Positions 1 through 7,432 of a stretch of DNA of 64,000 nucleotides are shown here, one piece after another; position 1 is the first letter of the stretch; each line of letters starts with the position of its first letter. Below the pieces are notes generated by a model that was not told the origin of the DNA, made no database searches, and saw nothing but the letters and a program-made list of their open reading frames with translations. Position numbers and translations under genes: made by a program. Source of the DNA: Gammaproteobacteria bacterium (GTDB lineage Bacteria > Pseudomonadota > Gammaproteobacteria > Steroidobacterales > XN24); assembly GCA_024640085.1 (NCBI GenBank), contig JAHEFR010000010.1, positions 1 through 64,000 of the forward strand. The letters are read 5' to 3'.

Positions 1-56
1 AGAAATCCCGGGGAAAGACGTCCGCGGCCCGCAAGAAGAAGGCTGCCAGAACGTAG
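1..56 (+). CDS. 3' end of an unknown gene with a basic Lys/Ala-rich tail (partial)
   Basis: A reading frame entering at base 3 ends at the TAG at 54-56 and encodes a tail ending KSRGKTSAARKKKAART. Such Lys/Arg/Ala-rich C-termini occur on several nucleoid- or granule-associated proteins, but nothing in these 17 residues fixes a family. It is called because the composition is typical of a real protein tail and the nearest plus-strand gene begins some 280 bases later. The upstream part lies outside the window. Confidence 0.4.
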   Translation, partial: KSRGKTSAARKKKAART

Positions 57-338
57 CACCGGATGCCGTCGCAGGCCCCGAGTCTTACGGACCAGGCACG
101 CGACTAGGCCGCGTGTTCGTCACCGGGGCGGGGTTGCTCGAGGTCCTGGAAGACGGCGATCCCAGGCTCCTGGCCGGGATTAGGACGACAATCAGGAAGC
201 GCATCGAAAGCCCCTGTTGCCGGCGTTGCCGCTGGCGGTGCCTGGCACCGCGCGATTACCGCAGCGATTGCCACTCGGGCAGGTCCAGCAGCTACCATTG
301 CTTATCGAGCGGGGCAGGATGCACAAGCGGGGGGAGGG
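57..338. other. Intergenic region upstream of the SDR gene
   Basis: I find no convincing gene in this stretch. The open frames across it are short and lie opposite or out of frame with the SDR gene. It should hold the promoter of the SDR gene, but no clear -35/-10 pair is visible. A purine-rich Shine-Dalgarno sequence (GGGGGGAGGG) ends directly before the ATG at 339. Confidence 0.5.
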
Positions 339-1091
339 ATGAGCGATAGACTGGCAGTGGTGACGGGGACCAGTTCGGGGATCGGTGCGGCGCTTGCGAG
401 ACGTCTGCTTGAAGAAGACTGGACGGTGGTGGGTATCTCCCGAAGCAAGATCGAGCTGGACCATTCCGGTTACGAGCACCTGGTGCTGGACCTGGGCAAC
501 CTGCATGCGCTCCAGACCCTGGCCGAGAAGAGGCTGGCGGCCATGCTTGCCGATCACCGCTGGGCCCGTGTCGGGCTGGTGAACAACGCCGCCATGGGCG
601 GGACTCAGCGGGGCATCGAGGATACGGACCCGGAGGAACTGGCGTGGCTGCTGGCGATCAATACGGTCGCGCCCACCTATCTCATGGGCGTCGCAGCCCG
701 GGTGGTGCCGCCTGCGACGCCGCTGCGCATCGTCAATATCTCCTCCGGCGCGGCTCACCGGGGATTCCCGGGCCTGGGCGACTATTGCGCCAGCAAGGCA
801 GCTCTGCGCCTGGCCGGCATGTCCCTGGCCGAGGAACTCGATTCCGACGGCCGGCCCGGCGGCCGTCGGGACGATGCGAGGGTGTTCAGCTACGAACCCG
901 GGGTCGTGGATACGCCGATGCAGACCCGCGCGCGTTCGGCATCCGGCGGGGAATCGCCATGGGCAAAACCCTTCAGGGATTTCAAGGCGCAGGGCCTTCT
1001 GGAGAAGCCCGAGGTGGTGATCGGGCCGGTTGTGGAATTCCTGGAAAGCGACGACGGCCCGGCTTTCGAAGAGAGCCGTTTCGGGGCCTGA
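339..1091 (+). CDS. Short-chain dehydrogenase/reductase (SDR), benzil reductase-like
   Basis: A 250-residue cytosolic NAD(P)-dependent oxidoreductase of the classical SDR type. The cofactor motif TGTSSGIG lies near residue 9, an NNAA element near residue 86, and the catalytic Ser plus YxxxK are seen in NISSGAAHRG and YCASK. The length fits a single-domain SDR. It resembles the YueD/sepiapterin-reductase-like branch, for which the usual substrates are small carbonyl compounds; the real substrate is not evident. The gene stands alone and is convergent with the next one, leaving nine bases between them. The ATG at 339 follows a strong Shine-Dalgarno sequence. Confidence 0.85.
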   Translation: MSDRLAVVTGTSSGIGAALARRLLEEDWTVVGISRSKIELDHSGYEHLVLDLGNLHALQTLAEKRLAAMLADHRWARVGLVNNAAMGGTQRGIEDTDPEELAWLLAINTVAPTYLMGVAARVVPPATPLRIVNISSGAAHRGFPGLGDYCASKAALRLAGMSLAEELDSDGRPGGRRDDARVFSYEPGVVDTPMQTRARSASGGESPWAKPFRDFKAQGLLEKPEVVIGPVVEFLESDDGPAFEESRFGA

Positions 1092-1100
1092 CCCTCGTAC

Positions 1101-1763
1101 CTAAAGTGAATCCACCACTCGCTGGATGATCGGCGCCGTGTGCCGTTCGGTGAAGTCCGAGAACATCAGGTTGAAGCTCGCCGAGTAGCGGTCCTCGCTG
1201 CTGGGGTTGGGCGGTACGGCGTGCTCGAACCATGACATCCACAGCATCAGGTCGCCGTCCCGAACCGGCAGCGTGATCTTGCCGCTGTTGTGCTTGTTGA
1301 GTCTTTCCGGCTGCGGCATGACCAGCCCCATCTGGCTCCGTGGCTCCATGAACTGGATACCGGCCGCGCCTTCGGGGAGCCGGGCGTAATAGGTGCCGCT
1401 GAAGAAGTTGTTGGGGTGCCGGTGAGGCTTGTGGATCGCCCCGGGCCGGCCGATATTGACCCACAGGCCGGTAATCTCGATGGGATGCCTGCCGAGGGCG
1501 AGAAAGCTCAGGACCTCGTCGGCCGCCGCCTGGACCACCGAGGCGAGAACCTGCATGTCCGGATCCTGGTGGAGCTTCTGGTGGCTCTGCATGAACTTGG
1601 CCGGGCTGTCGTCCCGGAGGTGGCCCATGAGGGCGTCGGCCTTGCTCACCACCGCCTCGTTCATGGTCCGGGCCGTCTCCGGGTCCACCCGCAGCCGCCA
1701 GACCAGGGTCGGGAACAAAGGCACGATCTCGGAGGACTCGAATTTGATGCTGACGCCGCTCAC
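1101..1763 (-). CDS. Putative 2OG-Fe(II) oxygenase family protein (TIGR02466-like)
   Basis: A 220-residue protein resembling the TIGR02466 group of putative 2-oxoglutarate/Fe(II)-dependent oxygenases. Indicators are an HRHPNNFFSGTYY segment in the middle (metal-ligand region), a following strand ending in MEPR, and a distal HAVPPN segment before a SASFN strand, the order seen in double-stranded beta-helix enzymes. The GTG at 1763 is preferred because GGGAG stands six bases upstream; the longer frame back to 1826 adds a low-complexity leader. The substrate is unknown. It is transcribed toward the SDR gene. Confidence 0.7.
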   Translation of the reverse strand: MSGVSIKFESSEIVPLFPTLVWRLRVDPETARTMNEAVVSKADALMGHLRDDSPAKFMQSHQKLHQDPDMQVLASVVQAAADEVLSFLALGRHPIEITGLWVNIGRPGAIHKPHRHPNNFFSGTYYARLPEGAAGIQFMEPRSQMGLVMPQPERLNKHNSGKITLPVRDGDLMLWMSWFEHAVPPNPSSEDRYSASFNLMFSDFTERHTAPIIQRVVDSL

Positions 1764-1868
1764 CGCTGGCTCCCATTGGGCAGACTTGCCGGGGCTAATG
1801 ATGCCAGCCCGGCCCGGACCACGCATCGCTCGCCGTCAGAAGGCATGAAACCTGGGCCGTCGTGCCCG

Positions 1869-1874
1869 TATAAT
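1869..1874 (+). promoter_or_regulatory. Possible -10 element (TATAAT) for the FKBP gene
   Basis: A consensus TATAAT lies 35 bases before the chosen start at 1909. No good -35 is visible at the expected distance (only an ATGAAA-like hexamer), so the promoter call rests on the -10 alone. Confidence 0.35.
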
Positions 1875-1908
1875 GCGCCGCCATCTCCCTACCAACCCGA
1901 GGACCAAC

Positions 1909-2679
1909 ATGTCCAATGCAAAGCTAATTGGCGGATTTCTTATCGGTGCCGTCGTCGGCGCCGTGGTCGCGACTCAGGTCGCCGACAAGCCTTCCGTCGT
2001 CATTGAATCGGTGTCCGAGTCCGGACAGGCCGCTGTGGTACTGGATAGCCAGGGACAGAAGGCCAGCTACGTGATCGGCGCCAATATCGGCGGCCAGCTT
2101 GGCGGCGAAGGCATCGACATCGACCAGCCGGCGCTCTTGGCCGGCGTCGCGGACGCCCTCAACGGCGCGGAGCCGCGCCTCAGCGAGGAAGACAGCCACG
2201 CGGCCATCCAGGCACTGATGGCAGATCAGCAGGCCCGGGCCCAGGAGAGGCAGGCGGCGCAAGAGGTCGAGAGGGCGGCCCTGTCCGAGAAGAACAAGGC
2301 GGAAGGCGCCGCGTTCCTGGCCGCGAACCAGGCCAAGGAAGGCGTCGTCACCACCGATAGCGGGCTGCAGTACAAGGTCATCGTCGAAGGCACGGGCGAG
2401 AGTCCCACCGCCGAGGACGTTGTGCAGGTCCAGTATCGCGGCACGCTGATCGACGGGACTGAATTCGACAGTTCTTATGCTCGCGGCGAGCCCGCTGAAT
2501 TCCCGGTCACCGGCGTGATCCCGGGCTGGACCGAGGCGTTGCAGCTGATGAAGGAAGGGGCCAAGTGGGAGATCTACATCCCGGCCGACCTGGCCTACGG
2601 TCCACGCGGCGCCGGCTCGGCCATCGGCCCGGACGCAGTGCTGATCTTCGAGGTAGAGCTGCTCAAGGCGAAAACCTGA
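1909..2679 (+). CDS. FKBP-type peptidyl-prolyl cis-trans isomerase, membrane-anchored
   Basis: A 256-residue envelope foldase. Residues 5-25 form a hydrophobic, Gly/Val-rich segment (GGFLIGAVVGAVVA) that acts as signal or anchor. Next come an FkpA-like N-terminal dimerisation region and a Gln/Glu-rich helix (about residues 105-140, with DQQARAQERQ). The C-terminal FKBP domain (about 145-256) carries the typical VQVQYRGTLIDGTEFDSS and IPADLAYGPRG elements. It should speed proline isomerisation in periplasmic proteins. The ATG at 1909 is chosen over one 36 bases upstream because GAGGACC stands just before it and the anchor then begins the protein. Confidence 0.9.
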   Translation: MSNAKLIGGFLIGAVVGAVVATQVADKPSVVIESVSESGQAAVVLDSQGQKASYVIGANIGGQLGGEGIDIDQPALLAGVADALNGAEPRLSEEDSHAAIQALMADQQARAQERQAAQEVERAALSEKNKAEGAAFLAANQAKEGVVTTDSGLQYKVIVEGTGESPTAEDVVQVQYRGTLIDGTEFDSSYARGEPAEFPVTGVIPGWTEALQLMKEGAKWEIYIPADLAYGPRGAGSAIGPDAVLIFEVELLKAKT

Positions 2680-2710
2680 GCCCGGCGGCGCACCGATTCC
2701 AATGACGGGC

Positions 2711-2740
2711 GGGCGGCAGCCTGTGCCGCCCGTGTCTTCT
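2711..2740 (+). terminator. Rho-independent-like terminator after the FKBP gene
   Basis: GGGCGGCA at 2711-2718 pairs perfectly with TGCCGCCC at 2724-2731 around a five-base loop, followed by the T-rich GTGTCTTCT. It lies 31 bases after the FKBP stop. The T-tract is interrupted, so efficiency is uncertain. The remaining 310 bases to the mscS gene hold no evident gene. Confidence 0.6.
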
Positions 2741-3051
2741 CGGCATCCACTCCTGGCGACTCCCATGATCGGGGGACGCGGGCAGAACGCTTGCCGCAGT
2801 GGAGCCGTTGGCCTGTTGCCATCTCCGGAGACACCGGGCCGCGGGCGGCTGCAGCGGCCCTGCTGCATCCAGACGCCCGCGTCAGTCGAAATCGGCGGTA
2901 CTGGCCAGGGGACACCAGGTCCTGCGGGGTGTTGGCGTAACCGCCGGACCCGCGAGGCCCACGGGCGTCCCGGGTGGCGTCCGGGGCGTCACATGTGACA
3001 GGATCATCGGCTCCATCCGGGACGAACGACGACGAACAAGAGGGGGCTCAA

Positions 3052-3912
3052 ATGAATTTCGAGGATCTGTTGCCGAAGCTGGTTGACTACGGCATCCAAT
3101 ACGGTCTGGTCTTCCTCAAGGCCATCGCGATCTTCATCTTCGGTCGTATCGCCGCGGGGCTGATCACCAACATACTGAATCGCGTGATGAAGCGATCGGG
3201 CATGGACGAGATGCTGCGGAAGTTCCTCCGCAATATCGCCTATGCCGCCCTGATGATCTTCGTGGTGATCGCCACTATCAGTTCGCTCGGCATCCAGACG
3301 GCCTCCCTGGTGGCCATCCTCGGCGCCGCCGGCCTGGCCGTCGGCCTGGCGCTGCAGGGGTCCCTCGCCAATTTCGCCTCCGGCGTGCTGATGATCATCT
3401 TCCGCCCCTACAAGCTGGGTGACCTGGTCGAGGTAGCGAGCACTACCGGCTTCGTCGAGGAAGTGGACGTGCTGACGACCACCCTGCGCATGCCGGACCG
3501 GACCAAGATCGTCATCCCCAACGGCCAGGTGATGGATGGCAAGATCATCAATTACATGGACTCCGAGGTCCGTCGCATGGAACTGGAAATCGGCATCGCC
3601 TATGACGACGATATCGACAAGGCCCGGGAGGTGGTGCTGAAGGCCGTCAAGGAGAGCGAATACGTCCTTGAAGATCCCGCCCCGGCAGTCACCGTCGCCA
3701 GCCTGGGAGACAGCAGCGTCAACCTGGCTGTGCGGCCCTGGGTGAAGTCCGCGGACTACGCGCCGGCCTCCCACGAACTGACCGAGCGGGTCAAGAAGGC
3801 GCTGGACGCCAACGACATCACCATCCCGTTCCCCCAGCGCGACGTACACATGTATCACCACGACGACGGGGACTGGCCCGGGGAGACGATCCCGACGGCA
3901 TCCCGGAGCTGA
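3052..3912 (+). CDS. mscS: Small-conductance mechanosensitive channel (MscS family)
   Basis: A 286-residue inner-membrane channel that opens under membrane tension and protects against osmotic downshock. Three transmembrane segments are seen (about residues 18-40, 60-80 and 85-110). The third is the pore-lining helix with the AILGAAGLAVGLALQGSLANFASG signature, quoted here only by its key Gly/Ala pattern. The cytoplasmic beta domain follows, with FRPYKLGDLVEV and VIPNGQVMDGKIINY. Length matches E. coli MscS. The ATG at 3052 follows AGAGGGGGCTCAA. It appears to be a single-gene unit. Confidence 0.93.
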   Translation: MNFEDLLPKLVDYGIQYGLVFLKAIAIFIFGRIAAGLITNILNRVMKRSGMDEMLRKFLRNIAYAALMIFVVIATISSLGIQTASLVAILGAAGLAVGLALQGSLANFASGVLMIIFRPYKLGDLVEVASTTGFVEEVDVLTTTLRMPDRTKIVIPNGQVMDGKIINYMDSEVRRMELEIGIAYDDDIDKAREVVLKAVKESEYVLEDPAPAVTVASLGDSSVNLAVRPWVKSADYAPASHELTERVKKALDANDITIPFPQRDVHMYHHDDGDWPGETIPTASRS

Positions 3913-4265
3913 TTTCCTCCAAGACGACACGCGAGACGGTGCCCGCAGCACAATCCGGCCGCGTTGTGCATCAGTTCCCGCCTGGCCGGGGCTACGTCGC
4001 CAGGAGACCGGGACCGGCTCGATCCGGAGACAGCTGATCACCGTCCAGATCGAAGTTGCGGAGTCGGTCGGACAGGTCCGGATGGATCTCCATTCCGCGC
4101 AAGGGAGCCCTGATCGAAGGCGCTCCTGATCACTTTGAGAGGCCGCCGCCCAACCTGCACCGGCCGGTGCGGGATAAGTACTTGTCACCGTTACCCGGAC
4201 TCCCGCCAGCGCCTAGGCTTGTGGCAGGAAGCCCTTGAAATTGCCGGAGCCGGCGGGGGTGGATC
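3913..4265. other. Intergenic region between mscS and the DUF4382 lipoprotein gene
   Basis: About 350 bases with no convincing gene. A 60-codon frame at 4056-4238 is Pro/Arg-rich, shows no family features and has no ribosome binding site, so it is not called. An 11-base string GATAAGTACTT at 4173 recurs upstream of cooF but has no known meaning here. Confidence 0.5.
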
Positions 4266-5177
4266 ATGGACAGTCGTTTTCTCAAGGCGTTGGTATTCGG
4301 TTCGGCCGCCGTCCTGGTGGGATCCTGCGGTGGGGGCGGCGGAGTCTGGGGGCCGGAGGGTTATGGCGAACTGGTCGTACGTGTCGCGGATGCGCCGGTG
4401 GACGAGTCCCTGGCGGTGGTCATCCAGTTCGACGCGGTCGACGCCAAGGTATCCGATGCGCTCAATCCTACCTACGAGTACAGCCGCTTCAAGATCAAGC
4501 CGGCGAAGCAGATCGACATGCTGACTCTGTCCGGCGGTAACAGCCAGGTGCTGATCGATGAACCTTCGCAGCCCGCAACACGCTGGAACTGGATCCGCCT
4601 GGTGATCAGTGCAGGCAACCAGGCCACCGATTCCTGGATCGACACGTCCACCGGCCGTCATGTGCTGTATCTGCCTGACAGCAACGAGGGTCAACTGGCG
4701 ATTCATCAGCCCTTCGACATTCCGATCGACGGTACGGCCGATCTGACCATCGACTTCGATCTCCGGCAGTCGATTATCCCGCCGGAATCTCCCGGCGGCG
4801 CTTACATTCTCGATCCGGTGCTGCGGATAGTGGATACCGCGCAGGCCGGCAGCATCGAGGGCGCGGTGGATCCGTCACTGGCGACAAGTGAAGGATGCGT
4901 GCCGGTGGTGTATGGATTCACAGGGGCCGGCGTGGCGCCGGACGATATCGACAGGGTGGCGCCGGAGCCGGTTACCGAGGGGGCGGTCGCACTGGACAAC
5001 GCATCGGGGGAATTCCGCTGGTCCCTGGACTGGTTGCCGGCGGGTGCCTACACCGTGGCGCTGAGCTGCCAGGGGGACCTGGACCGACCCGATCGTGACG
5101 ACACGCCGGAGCTCGGCTTCCAGGTCGCCAGGAATGCCACCGTCGTTGCCGGGCAGGCGACCCACGTCGATTTGTAG
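4266..5177 (+). CDS. DUF4382 domain lipoprotein
   Basis: A 303-residue exported lipoprotein. The N-terminus has a lipobox (LVGSC, Cys near residue 21) followed by a run of glycines, so it is probably anchored in the outer membrane. The body starts with GELVVRVADAPVDESLAVVIQF, the conserved opening strand of DUF4382, then a beta-rich domain (residues 33-195). A second beta-sandwich of carboxypeptidase-regulatory-like type follows (195-303), with FRWSLDWLPAGAYTVAL. Its function is not established. It is convergent with the CO dehydrogenase operon. Confidence 0.8.
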   Translation: MDSRFLKALVFGSAAVLVGSCGGGGGVWGPEGYGELVVRVADAPVDESLAVVIQFDAVDAKVSDALNPTYEYSRFKIKPAKQIDMLTLSGGNSQVLIDEPSQPATRWNWIRLVISAGNQATDSWIDTSTGRHVLYLPDSNEGQLAIHQPFDIPIDGTADLTIDFDLRQSIIPPESPGGAYILDPVLRIVDTAQAGSIEGAVDPSLATSEGCVPVVYGFTGAGVAPDDIDRVAPEPVTEGAVALDNASGEFRWSLDWLPAGAYTVALSCQGDLDRPDRDDTPELGFQVARNATVVAGQATHVDL

Positions 5178-5249
5178 GTGGGGACGACCCGGCGACCGCC
5201 GGTATGTCTGGGGGCGGTCACCGGGGAATGTCACAGTAGGGGAACCGGA

Positions 5250-6470
5250 TCAGGCTGCCAGGCGCCCCAACCCGAAGTTGCTGTCGAGAAGCTCGGCCTC
5301 GAACGGCCGGACGTCCACCTTGCGCACCATCAGGGATCGGAATGCGCCCGCGGCGCGCAGGTCGCCAGCCAATCGGAATCCCACGATGCGGTCGTGGTCG
5401 AGGATGATCTTCCTGAGGACACCGTGGTGGCTGACCCGGAGTTCCCGGTCGCCCTGTACGGCGCCGGCCGCGATCAGGGGCAGTCCCAGGTGCTTCAGGC
5501 TGTTCATGATCTCGGCGCCCTGATACTCCACCTGGTAGCCCAGGATCCGCTCGGCCACTACCTTGCCCTGGGCGACGGCATTGGGCCAGATGGCGTGCAC
5601 GAAGCGCTCGCCGGTGATCCGGTCGTTGGTCTCGGCCACATCCCCCGCGGCCCACACGTCCGGCAGGGTGGTTGCGAGAGTTTTGTCCACGGGCACCCCC
5701 CATCCGGGAATCAGGCCACTGCTTGCCAGGAACTCCACGTTCGGCTTGATGCCGGTGGCGGCGATGTAGACGCTCGCCTTGAGCATGTCGCCGTTTTCCA
5801 GCACCACGCCGATAGCGCGCCCTTCCAGTTCGGAAAAGGACAGCGCGGTGGTGTGCAGCCGCACCTCGATGCCCCGGGCCACCAGGGCCCTGCGGACGAT
5901 CTCGGCCGTTTCCCCGTCCAGCATCCGGGGCATGATGGTGTGCTGCTCGATCAGCGTCACGTCCATGCCCAGTTCGTTGAGCAGCAGGGCCACCTCGACG
6001 CCGATGAACCCCGCGCCTACCACCACGGCGCTGGTCACCTGGCCGAGTTCGGCCTGCTCCACCAGCCGTTCGGCCGCGGACAGGGACTTGAAGTTGTAGA
6101 CCCCGTCCAGGTCGTTGCCGGGCAGGGGCGTCCATGGGCGGCTGCCGGTGGCGATCACCAGCCGGTCGTATTCCATGCGGCTACCGTCGGCGAAGCTGAC
6201 GGCATGGCCCTTCGGATCCAGGGATTCAGCGGTCAGTCCCGGGTGGTAGTGGACCCGCAGCCGGTCGCAGACGTCCTCACCCTTCCAGAACAGGCGGGAC
6301 CGCTCTCCGGTAAGGAAGTGGTCCGCCATGGCAGGGGGCGAGTAGGGCGGGTGGGGTTCGGCCGAGACCATGGTGATCTCGATCGGAGTGTGGCGTTCTG
6401 TCCCGAGCTGGCGCAGCCGCTCGGCGACGGTCAGGCCGGCGGGGCCGGCGCCCAGGATCAGGACACGCAT
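5250..6470 (-). CDS. FAD/NAD(P)H-dependent oxidoreductase of the CODH operon (FNOR type)
   Basis: A 406-residue pyridine nucleotide-disulfide reductase-fold flavoprotein. It shows a FAD-binding GxGxxG at residues 7-12 (LGAGPAGL), a second dinucleotide fold near 150 (VVVGAGFIGVEVA), and the GDVAE element that binds FAD ribityl near 280. No CxxxxC redox pair is seen, so it is of the NADH oxidase/rubredoxin reductase type. Its start at 6470 overlaps the end of cooC by 13 bases, indicating translational coupling. Family knowledge of cooF-cooS-FNOR clusters suggests it passes CO-derived electrons from CooF to NAD(P)+. The upstream extension to 6641 runs through cooC and is rejected. Confidence 0.88.
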   Translation of the reverse strand: MRVLILGAGPAGLTVAERLRQLGTERHTPIEITMVSAEPHPPYSPPAMADHFLTGERSRLFWKGEDVCDRLRVHYHPGLTAESLDPKGHAVSFADGSRMEYDRLVIATGSRPWTPLPGNDLDGVYNFKSLSAAERLVEQAELGQVTSAVVVGAGFIGVEVALLLNELGMDVTLIEQHTIMPRMLDGETAEIVRRALVARGIEVRLHTTALSFSELEGRAIGVVLENGDMLKASVYIAATGIKPNVEFLASSGLIPGWGVPVDKTLATTLPDVWAAGDVAETNDRITGERFVHAIWPNAVAQGKVVAERILGYQVEYQGAEIMNSLKHLGLPLIAAGAVQGDRELRVSHHGVLRKIILDHDRIVGFRLAGDLRAAGAFRSLMVRKVDVRPFEAELLDSNFGLGRLAA

Positions 6471-7423
6471 GGCAGTCTGTCCTCCCATTCCTCTGCGATA
6501 TGCCGGATCACGGGATCGAAGTTGTGACCGGTCTCCGGGATCACCCTGTCTTCGCCGGTCAGCGTGGCCAGGAGCCCCGCCAGGGACCGCATCAACGGCG
6601 AAGAAACATCGTCCAGCAGCGGTGCCACCGATGGTTCGCATCGGCGCAGGCGCTCGTCGTAGGGTAGCCGGTGGCGGCTGGCGAAAGGAAAGTCTCCCTC
6701 GTCCTCCAGGCGCTCCATGACCAGGTCGAAGTCACGGCTATCCCGCACGCTGTTGACGACCAGATGGACCGCGCCGATGTCCAGGTCCCGGGCCAGCCGT
6801 GCCGCATGCAGGGCGGCCTGGATGCCGTTGAACGACGGATCGGTGATCACCAGGGCGTGAAGGAAGCCGCGGGCAAGCGCGCGCCCGAAGTGCTCGAAGC
6901 CAGCCTGGGTGTCCATGAGGATGGCCTCGTTGTCCCTGAGGGTGATGGCGTTGACCACCGCCGCCAGCAGGGCATTCTCCGGGCACAGGCAGCCCGCGGC
7001 TGGCTGCACGGTGTTGCCCATGACGAGCAGACGCACCGCGTCCGGCGCCATGACCCCGAACCGCTCGACCACGTCGTCCACGTCGGGGTTGAGGCGGAAG
7101 AATAATCCCCAGCCTTGCCCCGGACGGGCGCCGGTCTTCTCCTCCACGTAGTCCGCGTTTTTGCTCAGGGGCAGGAGCGCGCGGGCCTGCTCGGCGGGGA
7201 TGCCGAGGGCATAGGGGAGGTTCATCTGCGGATCGGCATCCAGCGCCAGTACCCGCCAGGACTGGCGGGCCAGCATCCGTGCCAGCAGGGCGGCGACGCT
7301 GGTCTTGCCGACGCCGCCCTTGCCGCTGATCACCACCCGGAAATCTTCCGGGCGGGCGTTTTCCACGAGGTCCGGGCCGTGATGATGGCCATGATCCCCG
7401 TGGTCGTGAGGTGAGTCACACAT
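6458..7423 (-). CDS. cooC: CO dehydrogenase maturation ATPase CooC with a His-rich N-terminus
   Basis: A 321-residue SIMIBI-class ATPase that helps insert nickel into the CooS C-cluster. The deviant Walker A motif GKGGVGKTS lies at residues 34-42, LDADPQMN at 61-68, and the CxC pair expected for dimer-bridging metal at C145/C147 (GCLCPEN). The first 15 residues hold six histidines (H6, H8, H11, H13-H15) interspersed with Asp and Gly, a likely nickel-binding stretch reminiscent of CooJ or HypB; I see no separate cooJ. It follows cooS by nine bases and overlaps the oxidoreductase gene. Confidence 0.93.
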   Translation of the reverse strand: MCDSPHDHGDHGHHHGPDLVENARPEDFRVVISGKGGVGKTSVAALLARMLARQSWRVLALDADPQMNLPYALGIPAEQARALLPLSKNADYVEEKTGARPGQGWGLFFRLNPDVDDVVERFGVMAPDAVRLLVMGNTVQPAAGCLCPENALLAAVVNAITLRDNEAILMDTQAGFEHFGRALARGFLHALVITDPSFNGIQAALHAARLARDLDIGAVHLVVNSVRDSRDFDLVMERLEDEGDFPFASRHRLPYDERLRRCEPSVAPLLDDVSSPLMRSLAGLLATLTGEDRVIPETGHNFDPVIRHIAEEWEDRLPCVS

Positions 7424-7432
7424 CTTGTTTCC

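Noticed and set aside
113-349. 78-codon frame upstream of the SDR gene
   Set aside because: Starts without a ribosome binding site, is Cys/Arg/Ser-rich in a manner typical of out-of-frame translation and overlaps the SDR start.
4056-4238. 60-codon frame between mscS and the lipoprotein gene
   Set aside because: No ribosome binding site, biased Pro/Arg composition typical of non-coding GC-rich DNA, and no family features.
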